This document shows, piece after piece, positions 20,623 through 33,200 of a stretch of DNA of 42,500 bases. Both the position numbers and the translations under genes were made by a program. The notes under the pieces were generated by a model. That model searched no databases. It was not told the DNA's origin and saw only the letters and a program-made list of their open reading frames with translations. Each line of letters opens with the position of its first letter. Within the stretch, counting starts at the first letter, position 1. Source of the stretch: Chromera velia (taxonomy: Eukaryota; Sar; Chromeraceae); contig JAHBMJ010004971.1 of the NCBI GenBank assembly GCA_018398765.1, forward strand, positions 1 to 42,500. Reading direction: 5' to 3'.

Positions 20623-22666
20623 GTCGAAGAATCTACACCAGGAGAGGAGAGTGAGAATCAAATACGCCCACAGGCTGGAGTCGGTGAACACTGGACAGTT
20701 AGGCAACGAAGACACAAAAAGTATCGAAGTGTCAGCTTTTACTTTCAAAATTTGCTTTGTGTCCTGTGGCACTACCAGAACTGCGTAGCTCGGTCCTCAT
20801 ATCTATGGTTCCTCCAGTCCTCCAGGCCTGTCCCTTTCTCACTTAATTTCCTTTCGATCTTCCGCTCATTTCCTTTTTATCCTTTCTACCTAATTCTTTC
20901 ATGCTCTGTTATATGTACATACGATACGGCCTCTCTCCAGATAAAACGGAGCCTCCTTCCTTGCAAATGCACATGCAGGCCGCTGCAGGCAGATGGCAGT
21001 AGGAAAGAGTGAGGGGAACTTCAAGATGGAGATGAAGAGGACGAGCCTAAAGAGCACTGCACGTCAGAACTGCCAAGTAAGACTGAGAAGAGCGGTAGAT
21101 CCATCCATCCGCGTGAGGAGAGGAGTCTATCAACTACTTTCACAAGTGCATCTGCTTATCTTCATCTGTTATTGATTCTTCTTTTATTTTCCTTTTCTCT
21201 CTGCCAGACTGTCCGCCTGCATGTATGAATAGTGATTAGGGGTGTGAGCGTTTCCGACTGCATGTGAGTTAGTGAACGAATGCACGAAGGAATGAATCAT
21301 CAAATTGAATGCAAGGATAGATGCAGACTTCATAATGAATGCCCAAGGTCTTCCTCTCTGCCTTTCAATGCCTATAAACATCACCGGAGGCTGGTTTCTT
21401 CCCTGGTGCTCTCATGTTGCGGGGGTTAGACTCTCAATTTTTTTTGGAGGAGTCCCACAATTGTCAGTCTGTTGGATTGCATGTGCGTCTGGCTGTTGTA
21501 ACATCTGATTGAGGTTTTGTTCAGCCAACTCAATTCGATGATTTCCGTTCTGCTGCTGATCGTTCTCAGTCCTCCATTATCCTGATTTAGATGCTGCCGT
21601 GCGATTCTAGAAGGTTTGGCTATGATATTAGACTCTAAATGAGACTTCAGAAAAGAGGTCAAAGATTCATCACCATGGCAACCTTAAGTTTCTCTCCTCC
21701 TCTTTTTTTCTCCGTATGTGTGATCGACCACAGTGAGTGCATGTGTGCGCCCATGCAGGCCAGAAATTGAGGACCGTCAAGATGACAGAGAGCCTGAGGG
21801 AGTCAATGCGGACAGGGGAGAGGCAGAGGACTGCCATCAGAACTTTCAAGGTGGGCTGGCTCCTTCAATGTCCGACTTGAGGCTCGCCAAACTATGATCC
21901 AGTCTGCTTCTATTCTTGTGTTGCCTGTCCATATTGTTTTCTATTGTCTGGCTTTCCCCTTCATGATTGTTTTTGCTTTCTTTCTTCCCTTCCTTCATTT
22001 CTTCATTCAATCATTCATTCATTCATTCATTTATTCATTCATTCACTAGTTCATTCATTCATTCATTGGTTCTTTAATTCCTCTTTTCCTTTGTCCCTCC
22101 CTCCCTTCCTCCGCTCTTTCCTTCCTTCCTTCTTTCCTTTCTTTCTTCCTTCCTTTATTTTATTTCTGCTATCATCGCCTTTCTCTTATGCCACTGCTTC
22201 TTCAAATGAGTATCAAGCCCCTCTTTGGTCTTTTTCAAAGCTCCTTCTTCCTCTCCCCCTTGTCTTGAATACAGCGCATGTAAGTGTCTGCTTATTGATA
22301 CGTGTGCAGGTCTCAGTGACTCCATAGGACCGACGAGACGGAAGAATTCGCTGGGTTAGCCCATCTTCCCTTACCAGTATTTGTCCATCCCCTATTTATG
22401 ACGTCGGTCTACGTGTTTTCTGCCTCTGCTGAATCAGATTACCTGTTTGACCGACCTTTGATGCCCACCTCCCTGTAGTTCTTCTTAATAGAAACGTCGA
22501 GAGAAGGCCAAAGAAAGGATTTTCCTTCCTTTCTTCCTTGATTATTCTTTTATGCAGATTGGAGGGGCTAGAGTTGCAGGGGCAGACCATTTTCGCGGAA
22601 TTTGAGGCACTGAGAGTCTTGGTGCCCTTGTTCCCCAGCCTCAAGGATCTCCTCAGAGGGAGAAGG
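20623..22666 (+). CDS. possible multi-exon gene of unknown function
   Basis: Four blocks have convincing splice context on the plus strand. 20623-20683 follows a strong pyrimidine tract and ends before GTGAAC. About 20993-21076 follows GCAG and precedes GTAAGA. 21757-21851 follows CCATGCAG and precedes GTGGGC. 22559-22666 follows TTATGCAG and precedes GTCAG. Their open frames are charged and helical (SKNLHQERRVRIKYAHR; KMTESLRESMRTGERQR; LEGLELQGQTIFAEFEALR). I could not prove shared phase, start or end, and no domain is recognised. It may be a real gene, 3' exons of a longer one, or a relic. Confidence 0.3.
22010..22160. repeat. (ATTC)n and (CTTC)n microsatellites
   Basis: ATTC units about 22010-22068, then CTTC/CTTT units to about 22160. 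They lie inside a putative intron of the preceding feature. Confidence 0.9.
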
Positions 22667-22997
22667 TCAGTTGTTTTCTTTTGATTCTTGGTACATATTC
22701 GGATTTCACCAGATTTTTATTCTTTGGGGCAGCTGTGTTTAAAAGTTTCCCCGGGCAGAAATTGCAATGCTCTTTCTTCTCTTTTCTTATTTGCCTGAGC
22801 AAACAGCTAGCTTCGGATCAAGTTCAAGGTATAAGGAGAATATCGTATCACTTGTATGACTGCCCTTGGCTGACAGATGGCAGACAGTCTGCATGATCGA
22901 GAATGACGGGCAGGCCTAGCGGGCAGGCGCGAGCAGCTCTCTTGCACTAAGGGCAGTAACTAGGCAAGTTGGTGCGCTAGGTTTCCAATTCCCTCTA

Positions 22998-23095
22998 CCT
23001 CCTTCCTTCCTTCCTTCCTTCCTTCTTTCCTTCCTTCTTTCCTTCCTTCCTTCCTTCCTTCCTCCGTTCTTTCTTTTCTTCCTTCATTCCTTCTT
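22998..23095. repeat. (CTTC)n microsatellite
   Basis: About 80 bp of CTTC units with a few CTTT. Confidence 0.95.
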
Positions 23096-23579
23096 AAAGT
23101 TTTCTTCTCCTACGCTTCCCTTTTTTTGTTTTCTTTTCACTCTCTTTGTTGCCTTCTTGTGTTCACTTTAGCCATAATCCCTTTTGTTCATTCCGGCATT
23201 TCTTCTGTATCTTACTTCTTCTTTCCATATAAATACAGACTCGGAGTCTTGAACAAACAGGAAATTCCGGGTACGAAAATTAAGCTAAAAATTGGGGCCT
23301 TTTCCGCTCTACACCTCCAGTTCTGCAGGCGAAAAAGAGTCAAGGTACGAAACGAACGCACCCTCAGGTCTCAGAAAACAAAAAAACAAAGACCAAAGAC
23401 ACGATTGAAAATAAAGGGTAGTCTCTGTAGCTATAAAACTCAGAGAGCTTGCAGGAAGGTGCAACAAGTTTTTAGAGACTGAACGGCGCATCAACCAAAA
23501 CGCCGCCAGTATGCAGACAGAGATATCATGCAACCTTTTCTCAGCCTTAAAAGCTTGTATTCCAACTTTATACATTGTG

Positions 23580-24480
23580 GCCAATCAATAGCATACAATA
23601 TTTGCTAAAATGTTTATTTGTGTATTGGTGTAGCACTAGGTCTAGCATTATATTAGATATCATATATAGTATTTACATTGACTTGCATCATTTTATTAAA
23701 TCGTATCAAAAAAATAATGTATTTTATTCATTATGGTCAATCATAAACTAGATTCTACGGCATAACATATTGATATGCACCGCCTTGCGTGAATCCTTGC
23801 AATATAGACTGCATATAATAAATTTATTTCTATTTTATTCTAGATTTCACTTCAGATCATGATGTGAATACAATCGTGATGTTTTTTATGCATATGAGAA
23901 AAAGTTTTAATAGTGTTAAATTGTATACACTAGCAGCCCTTATATATACTACATGTATATAATCATTACTTTATTATTATTTAACCTATAATACTAAATA
24001 TATGTTAGTGGCTTAGGATTTAGCTTAGGATCTAGCGTCGCTGGGTCTAGGATTTAACTCTCAATCATCATCATCATCATATATACTTTAAAGTATTTAA
24101 GGCTTAAACTTTAATCTGATATACTATTGTATGGCGTGCTAGAGAAATGTTTGTACTCCTTGGGCCTGTCCTTCTGTTTTATATACTTACATTGCTTAGA
24201 AGTTGGAACATCTTCAAATCGCTTCAAATTTAAAGAAAATCAAAGAAAAAAAAATTCATATATTGTGTTCGAATTCTATATACTAATTTACTATATTAAA
24301 TCACATAACCGTGCCTTAAAATGATATTAAAGAATAAGAAAAAAGAGAATCCCGACAGCCTGAGTCTTGATAATGAAGTTTTAAAGTTCATCTTTCTTTT
24401 GAAGTGCATTTCAAAGTTCTGTTACTAATCCGCTGGAAAGTTAAACAGGCTGCAAATTTGGATACCAAGGAGAAAACCAT
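23580..24480. other. AT-rich island without recognised gene
   Basis: A sharp drop in GC compared with flanking DNA, with many TATA/TTAT strings and a short (ATC)n at about 24065. A small exon-like block with splice borders (GCTGCAAATTTGG ... GTACAG|GTACAA) sits at its right edge, about 24449-24493. No coding frame longer than about 65 codons. Confidence 0.5.
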
Positions 24481-24731
24481 TGGCTCTGTACAGGTACAAT
24501 ACACACATTTCATTTGGATGTCGAGAGAGGTTTGTCCAGTGCATGTCTTTTTGTTCCTTCAACGATTCTCAAAGGACTGCATATTCGGCTTCTGACATCT
24601 CATCATCTCTCCGAGCAGTCTTCTTTCGTTTCCACACAAAGCTGACTGCGTAGGTCTTCCTTTCCCACACAAAGTTCGCTGGATTGCTGCCTTCTGCATA
24701 CATACGGATCCCCTCTCTGCATGGCATCACG

Positions 24732-27219
24732 CTATGAGGGCCCCTTCCCCTTTCCCTTCTCTACCTCCACCCGTACCGTCTCTGGACTCACTCCTGCATT
24801 GGGCGTCTCCGCTTTGGGCGCAACTCTGGATGCCAGGATTTCTGCAGCACTCATGAGGGACGCTCTTCGGACAGCCTCCCCCTTTCTCTCCCTGTCTCTC
24901 TCATCAAACGCCCGAAACACCAACTCCTTCATGTCCTCCGTCAGGGCCTGTCTCAAGCTGTCCCTTGCCTGCTCCTCTGCTTCCTCCCGGGACTGGAAGG
25001 GAGCGAGGAGGTCCCTCTCCCCCCTCTCTGCAATGAACAAAATCGCAGGTTCCTTCTTCGCCCTCCTCCAGAACCTGTCGATGTTGTTCAAAATCACGCC
25101 GCGCTCTCTGCATTATCACGTGAAACGACAAATGAACTCACCATTGAGATAACTTGAATGTCAGTCAGAAGAAACTCTGGATCTCGCGATGGTCTTCGCA
25201 AGAGAATGGAATAAAGGAAAAGAATAGACTTGCAGCACAGTAGCACTGGCTTACAGAGTTACGGACTGGCAACGGATGAATGGGAACACACAACGGGAGA
25301 GAGAGAGACAGAGAGCCTGACTGATATGAAAATAGACAAAGGGATATACTCTGACTCTTTCCCCGCCTGTCTCTCCCTCACACAAGTTACACATGGTTTC
25401 ACTTGCGCATAAACCACTCAAACTCTTAATTGCACCCATGCACTCACATGAGGCTGTTCAGGTCCCTTGACCCGGTGATGTTGGCCCAGGACTCGGAGAC
25501 CAACGCGATCAGAGAGTTGAGCATCACGATGTTGATGATCAACCAGAGGATGATCACCATCACGAGGACGAAACGGGGAAAAGCCGCAAGATCGGCAAAA
25601 CTCAGATCCTCACCGAGCACACCGAGGGAGAACGCCTTTAAAAAAGAAAGACTGCAGGCAGGCAAGATAGATGGACAACTACCCCGTCATCTAACTGCGT
25701 TACGTTCATTATGGCTAGTGTTACCAGAAGTGCTGTGAATATTCATCGAGCCTCACGAAAAAGAAGGATAAAGGAGCAGCCACCGAGAACGGTGCAAGAG
25801 GTTGACCCTCTCTTGGCACTGTCTGCACTACCCAATTATCCGAAGACCATCCCGAACATATGCACACCCATTTGTGCGAGGTAAAATGACCGACCGACTG
25901 ACTCACTGAGTGACTGACTCCAATTCCATTCCCTCTATCTGGTCTCTGTCGCTTTCTGCGGTCTGCGTGTTGAACAGCCAGAAGAAAACGATCGCAAAGG
26001 CGCAGTTCAAGGTGAAGAGAAGAAACAGAAAGCCCCCCATGTCACTGAAGATCTGCAGAGCAGAAAAGCCAAGGAGCAGAAAAAAATTCAATTTGTATCA
26101 GACAATTGTATGCATTCTGAGACTTCTGCATACGCGGCATTCAAAATGAAAGGAACGAAAGATGAAATAAAGAGAATTAACTTTTGCTCCACTACATTCT
26201 TCCCAGCAACACTTTGTTAGTCTACAGGTGGAACTGAAGGCTTGGGGTCATGCAGGACCAGTGTCTCTCTCTCTCTCTCATCTGAAAAAGGCCTGAAAGC
26301 TCTGTATATACTGCAGAGGAAATGCCCGTCCTCACACGTAGGATGGTTAGAGCCGTGCTAGTCATTTTTTATGAGCCTTCCCCACCTGCAAAAGCGCCTT
26401 GACGTAAGTCCCGAAGACCCTGAAGGCCCTGTACTTCTCATTCAGTCTGATGAAGTGCATCAGTAGAGCCAGAGAGGTCAGGTAGATGACAGGCCAGGGG
26501 GCCTGCGCGGTCGCCTCGTCCTCTTTCTTCTCCGCCAGACCCCGGAACCTCAGATACCCGTCTGCTATCAGAATGGCCCCAGTGCAGAAGAGAGACAACA
26601 TGTCCACCCAGTTGAACGCGTCTGTCAGGTATGCTAGAGAGATCTCTGAGAGCTCTTTCGCTGCGAAGAAAATGGTCATCGCCTGCATTCACAAAAAAGA
26701 TTGATCATGAGAGGCATTCTTCCCGTCCTTTGCAAAGAGGGGCTGCCACGTGAGCATCCTATGAGACTCGAGTGTAAGGGTACTTCAGCAACACCCGCAA
26801 CTCGACTGAAGAGGAGAGGGCCTCTGGGAAATTTCATTTGGTTGCGATCTCACAGGGAAGCCGCCCTTGCAAGAGGACGAATGTACACGCACTTTTCCTC
26901 CTCTACTACTGACCAGAGTGGCAGTCCAAGTGGTTGTGTACGTGAACAGGAGCACGTCGAGGTCCGTGCCTCCCTTTCCGTCCGAGTGGCAGAGCACCCC
27001 CGTGCGTTCTGCGTCGACGACATGACCCTCTAGGGGTACAGAGGGTGGACAGCCTAGAAGCGTACTGCCCCAACCAATATAGGCAGCCAGATAGAGGCAC
27101 ACCAGGAACGTCTCAATCAAAGCGAAGGCCCGACCGTACTGCTCCCACTTGAACTTGACGGTCGCCTTGAACAGTGGGTGAAAGACGAATTGCTCCTCTC
27201 GGGAACTCATGATTGCCTC
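24732..27219 (-). other. TRPV-like six-helix cation channel domain (exons 21-25)
   Basis: The domain opens with FHPLFKATVKFKWEQYGR, close to the TRPV pre-S1 pattern. S1 is LIETFLVCLYLAAYIGWG (exon 26914-27219). S2 spans the next join. S3 is WVDMLSLFCTGAILIADG and S4 is VIYLTSLALLMHFIRLNEKY (exon 26386-26682). S5 is GGFLFLLFTLNCAFAIVFFW (25907-26052). The pore loop LSFLKAFSLGVLGED and S6 FVLVMVIILWLIINIVMLNS followed by LIALVSESW are in 25448-25651. The LIALVSES end of S6 is a TRPV/polycystin hallmark. The S4 segment has few regularly spaced Arg/Lys, so strong voltage sensing is not expected. The 125-residue tail (24732-25107) is charged and helical, without a known domain. Every join here is phase-consistent. 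Confidence 0.85.
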
Positions 27220-30200
27220 CTGAGACCATGCAAGCAGGGAATTAAAGGGGCAGTGCCATGGATCGATAAAACAAACATCTACTTGTTTCTCTCATACGAC
27301 GAAGAAGGACAGGACAGATCAAAAGAGTACATGGATGTGCACTTCTGAAACATGCAGGGCGGAATTGCATTCAGGCCGCAGCATGAGCTCAGACATCCAG
27401 CTAGACCGACCGACGGACGCAGACAGCGATTCAAATACTGCATGTGAATCAAGCTCTCAGGGATCTCACTCTTTCGCAAGGCTTTCACTCCTCCCTTTCA
27501 TTTATTGCATGCACTCACGCACCCCGATTCCCACGACAACAGCTGTCTGTGTACTGCCGCTTTTCCCACCAGCCTCACCTGAAGGGACGTTGCGGGAAAG
27601 CTGATTGCCCGAAGGACATACTCCTGTCCTGCCCAGAGATCCTTCTCAAAGATGTGGGGTTTGCAGACGGCGGACGCCACGTTCTTCTCGTATTGGGACT
27701 CGTAGGGGGGGAGGGCACTGTTCACGGGCTCTGGTTGCATCTTCGCATCCCTGCACGTGGAGACATGCGTGGCCGAAAAAACGGACAAAAAGGCAAACGG
27801 CGGCAAGGCTCGAAGTGAACAGCGAACGAATAAATCAAGAGATTGTTTCGCTCCGACAAATGGCCACATACATCAACCAAAGAGGACTGACGGGATATAT
27901 GGAGAGGAAGCAGCGTATCCAGACAGAAATAGAAGAGGAGAGCACATTGTCGTCCCGCACGGACAGACAGGGCCATTCAAACGAAAACGTGGAAGGGCTG
28001 TAGTGCAGAACGAAAAACGTGAATGCAGCGGGACTTGCATTTCTTCGTTCTTCAGCGAACAAACGCTCACAGCCAGGGGCGTGCACTGAAAGCTAAAGGC
28101 GAAAATCAAACCAATAATTTAAACTGACAGTTCGTGTTCGTCCACGAGTGCCTTCCAGACAGAGGGCGTCAACGAGGCCTTATTCGATGTGGTCATTGCC
28201 CAGTCCTCCGAGCCTTTGGGAACCCCCCGCAGTTGCCCTGGAGGGTCGGACATCAACAGAGCCAAACAGACCTGCGCTACCTTCCGTTGAGTTCCGAAAT
28301 TTCTGATCAAACTCGCTGCGGTCAGCTGAATTCCCTTCCGTTGGATCTCCAACATCTTGTGGGAGTAGGGGGGAATGCCGACTTGAGAAGGGTTGATGTC
28401 CACGTTCGAAATGGCCTCAAACATTTTCATGTAGATTGACTGCCAGCCTCTCTCTATGGCCATCATCAGGGGGGTCTGTGGCTCCCCGATGTCGTGCGTC
28501 ATTCTGCCGATGGCAAACAGACACGCAATCGGGTTGGCCTCAATGATTGCGTGCACGTCTGCCACCGTGAATGCCGACCTCTTGTCCTTCAATCCGGCCA
28601 TGGCGATGTGAATCAACGAGCCTCCCTTTGGACCTCTTCCCGCAAACAGACGGTGATGAGCAAATCTGAGCACCTCATCGAGAGGGAACTTCTGGACAGC
28701 AGACTTGCACCTGCATGCATGCATGGATATATGCGAGCAGGGAGGTGAAGCAGAGGACGGGAGGGGAGGGTATCAAGATCAGACAGCAGGATGGTGAAAA
28801 AGAAGGCAGAGAGCAGAAGGGAAGAGGGGAACTCCATGTAGACCCATACAGAACGTCCAGACAGAGTAAATCAATGGTATGAGATGCTTGCTTCTCCTGT
28901 CGACCGATTTGACTGGAAGTTGAGCAAACGCGACGCATCAAAGTCACGCATATTGGTTCTAGCTTTCTCGTATAAAGTGATGAACCCAATACCCTGGAAC
29001 TGTTCCAATTCCGACCTGATGAATCCCAGAACGCTTTTTGTAAGGGACCAAACAGGTTTCACGTGTGCCATCAGACGCGCGTGCACCCACTTCTCGACCT
29101 TCCCTCCATACAGCAGTGCATTCCCGTCAGGAGAGAAGATGATGGGCCCCCTCCCAGGGAAGAAGTCAGACATCCGACAGGTCTCCAAGTCGTATATTAC
29201 ACACACCTGAACTCAGGCAAAATGCATGGGGGAGGGTCGTCAATGTCATTTACTCTTTTCAAATGTCAATCGAGGCTGCAGACAAATGAAGACCTATGAA
29301 GAACGTACCGTACCCTTTCCCCATTCTTCAAATCACCTTTTCACCCTCCCGCTTGCATCAAGGAGCGTACTTCTGGATTCTCTTTTCTCACCCCCAGTGT
29401 CCCAAATTTTGAACACAGACACCCCCACACAAGATCCCCAGCCTCTACTAAGCTGACGGGCCCACCTCATCGTTATTGAACCCACACCCAAGCAGCCTCC
29501 CCGAAGCAGAGAACGAGAGGGCCATGCACTGCTGCCCGTACTGCGCAAGTCTCAAGACCGTGCGGGCAGTCTTGAAAGCGTCTACCAGCACCACCCCCGC
29601 AACACCCCCACCACCGCAAGCAAGGGTCCTCCCATTGGGATGCCAATCTAAGGAGCTGCAGAAACACATGCAGCCAGATCGGTCGATCCGCATGCATTAT
29701 CGTGACCAGGCGGTTATGCGAACAGGAGCCAGCGTGCGTCAATAGCCTTGCGGTCCACACCCCCACCTTCATTTAATTCTGTCCAAATGCCCCAACCATC
29801 AATAAAGTGCAAGTCAAATGAGAAGACAATGATGGAAGCAGTCTTTCTGCACACTCACAGCTAGAATACTCAAATCTCCGGCACAGGCACCACCCTGATG
29901 CAAACTGAAGAATTAAAATGCGCACGCCAGGAGATGCCAGTAGACAAAAATATATACTACACTGTGGTGCCCACTCTGTCAAACACCCCAAATCTAAGAC
30001 ACATTCATTTCCGTTCCGACTACTGGTCGATTCTCGTGTCTCACATGATGGTTGCGAAATGATACTGAAGGCAACCCTGATGTTGCTTGCGTGTTGGGCT
30101 GACTGACTGTAGGATGATTCCATGCGCGTGTTTCGACAGAACCGCCCCACTAGTCAAGTCGTACACAAAGAGGTTGGGGTCTTCTGCCACGTTGTCCTCG

Positions 30201-33200
30201 TCCTCCGCAGAGGAAATTTCAAAAGCCAAACGCTGCTCCGGGACCTCCTGTCCCGCCCCTGCCACCGCCAGACTGCTGCCGTCAGGAGAGAATCTCACGC
30301 AGGTGATCATCTGAGTGGGTCCCTCCCCCATCATTCTCTCGGATAGTCTCCAGGAAATGCTGCCATCAGAACTGGACAGAACGGTGACCTCGGGTCTGTC
30401 TACTGCACCGTGGGCAACAGCGAGGAGAGAGCCGTCGGGGGTGAAATTCTGGTCCCGGATCAATTCTAACGCGACAGCACTTCCGACGACCCACAAGAGT
30501 TTGCAGGTGTCTGCCGAGATCATGTGCACAACACTCTCGCCAGACAGACGCACGTCGCAATTCTGCAGCAGTCAGAGAGACATGCAATCGGATTGAACGC
30601 ATACGCATCTGACTAAAGACAAGCATTTCTGTGCAACGAATTGGCGGGTGCAAAATCTAAGCATGCAATCTTAGTTTCCTCTCTACCGATCTGAACGAGT
30701 GGAGCCAGAAGAAGTGATAAGCGAAAATGGGATTCGAGTGGGAAAACTGACAAATTTTTCCTTGGCCTCCCGGCGACATCCTTTGGTTTGCTTTGCTTCT
30801 TTCACTAGCTTCCTTCCGCACATTCTTTCAAAATCAAGGAGAGGAACTGACTGGGGCGGGGAGAGATTGGGGTTCGGGTTGAAGCTGGCGAAGAAGAGAA
30901 GCTGCAGAAAGGAATTCGTACAAAAAGGCAAAGAAACTGACACATGCAACACCACAAGAAAATGGACCACAGTGTGTAGACCTGCCTTGAAAAGAAAGAG
31001 GGCAAATGCGTTGTCTTTCGTGGTGTTTTTAGAGAAGCTCGGCAAGGTGAGACGGGAGATGAAATACTGTCAGATGCATTTATTGTACCGCAAGTGCAGC
31101 AGTCATATGAATGAAGGTGGTTGTGTAAGGAAAACGTAATGTTGCGTGTAGTGTCCTTTCAAAATCATGCAACACAGGCGTCACTCCAAAGCCCTCTTGT
31201 ACGCCCAATTCGCTCTCAATTCCTACCTGTGAGGTCTGTTCGTCCACTCTGTAAAACTTGGTGCTGGACCCAGACCCCCCCGGAGACGTCACCGAATCGG
31301 ACGGACTGCCCATGCGTGTGACTGCAAGCCACCCCCCCCTCTGTGCACACGCCAGGTAGTCCCCAAGAGGAGAGACGGCAGTCCGTAGAATGGCTGCTTC
31401 TCCTGTCTCGTCGGGGTGGAACCTGAAAAAGAGTCCGGGATGCGGGGAGCCCTTATTTGGATCGAGTAGTGGAAACGGTAGATGACAAAGCCACGGCAAT
31501 GGACAAAAAAAGAAGCGCCATGACAGAGAGACAATAAAGGATCAATCGTGAAGCTCTGAGCAGAGCTCTTCGAGAACTTTTCATGGCTTTCGAACACCGG
31601 CCGCTTGAAGTCAGGTCGGAATGGACATTTTGCACTTCACGTTGGCCAGGTCAGCTCAGGTCGGAGAAACCGCTAGAGCAGCCAAGCAATTGGCGGACAA
31701 CAGAGGATGGATGCTCCGTCAATTTGTTTCATGTTCTTGGCGCAAAGGCTTCAAAAGCAGATTCTCTTTCGAGAGCGCATTCATTCATGCAGTTTGATGA
31801 GCCACTGAAAAAAGTCAGCAGATGGGGGACAAATCGCTCACTAAAGAGCCTCACCAACCGATTCTCAAATGCGGGTGTTTCAAATGCCGTCGAGGGCCAC
31901 ACGCAGATTTTGTTCTTCTCCTGCTCTGCCCGAGACATCGTCACAATGTAAGCGTCGTCGCTGGTCCAGTCACATGCACGCATGGAAGCCATGGGCGTGT
32001 GGGCACTGCAGAGAGGAGGGAGGGAAGAGAAGTGTGTGCAAATACACAGTCGTATGCAAAGAGAATAAATTCTGCGTGCGGAGTCTTGTTTTCAAAGACG
32101 GAAGTAAGTTGAATCCCAACATGCATGTCAATAGGACTTGAAGCATCGATTGCTGCAGAACGAAAGTGCGAGTCGATATATGCAGACAGTTGACCCTATG
32201 ACCACAAGAGCGACTCCTCGAGGCATCGTTTCACTCTGGTGGAAGTTTGCACATGAAACGCCCTTCTCACGCAAAAGGAAGGATTGCAGTAGGGACAGAG
32301 AGACCGACGTAAAGTTGGCGAGTTCCTGTCCGGAAAAAGACCCGAAGCACCTGACTGTACCGTCAAAGTGACCAGTCAGGACTCGAAGGCCAAACGCAGC
32401 CAGGCAGAAGCACTTGATTGGAGACGAAATTACATTCACCATCTGCATAGATGGAAGGTGTAGAGATACATTTCTTCTCTTTGAGACCAAGAGTGTGTGC
32501 AGGAGCAGCATCTGATCAATCAGGGGCCACAAACGATTTGTCGTATGGGTTTTCATGGTTGTGTAAACCCGTTATGGAACGATTGCATGCTTTTGCTGAA
32601 CGCTGCATGTAACCACAGAGGAGGTTATTGCATGCAAATACAAACCCGGTTGCGCACAGTCTACAGCAACCCTCTGCCATCGTTTCTGTCGGATTCTCCT
32701 GTATGCATATATGTATGTATGTATATGTCTATCTATCTATCTCTCTCTATATACTATGTTCATATTCATATTCCTCCTGCGTGCGATTTATTGTTTCTGC
32801 GCACTCACCAGTTGCGTCTCGCCCTGCTTGACTGATTCCTGAATCGGGAAGGGGGTGATGATCACCGACGCGTACAGAGTGTGGCAGGAGAGGATGTGCA
32901 GCTGGCCTTCAGTGTCCAGAGAGGCCAATCGCTCAGGAGAAATTACGGGGTGAGAATCTGAGTACTGCCGGGAGGGGAACCATCTCACTTGGGCGATCGG
33001 AGAGAAGTGCTGGTCGTAAACCTGCGTGCGTGCGTGCGTCCGCGGACATGATCAGACGGGGACGAATGAATGTGTATGCAATTTTTGCTCTCAAAGTCCA
33101 GCTATGCTTGAAAATAACTGCAAAAGAGCAAAACAAACAGACAGCTTTGCGCTTCTCAGAGACAGTTAAGGACACACAGACATGTATATACAAGGACCGA

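Noticed and set aside
21944-22327. 127-codon frame rich in Phe-Ile-His-Ser
   Set aside because: It is driven by ATTC and CTTC microsatellites inside a probable intron; the same applies to frames at 40818-41000 and 41492-41698.
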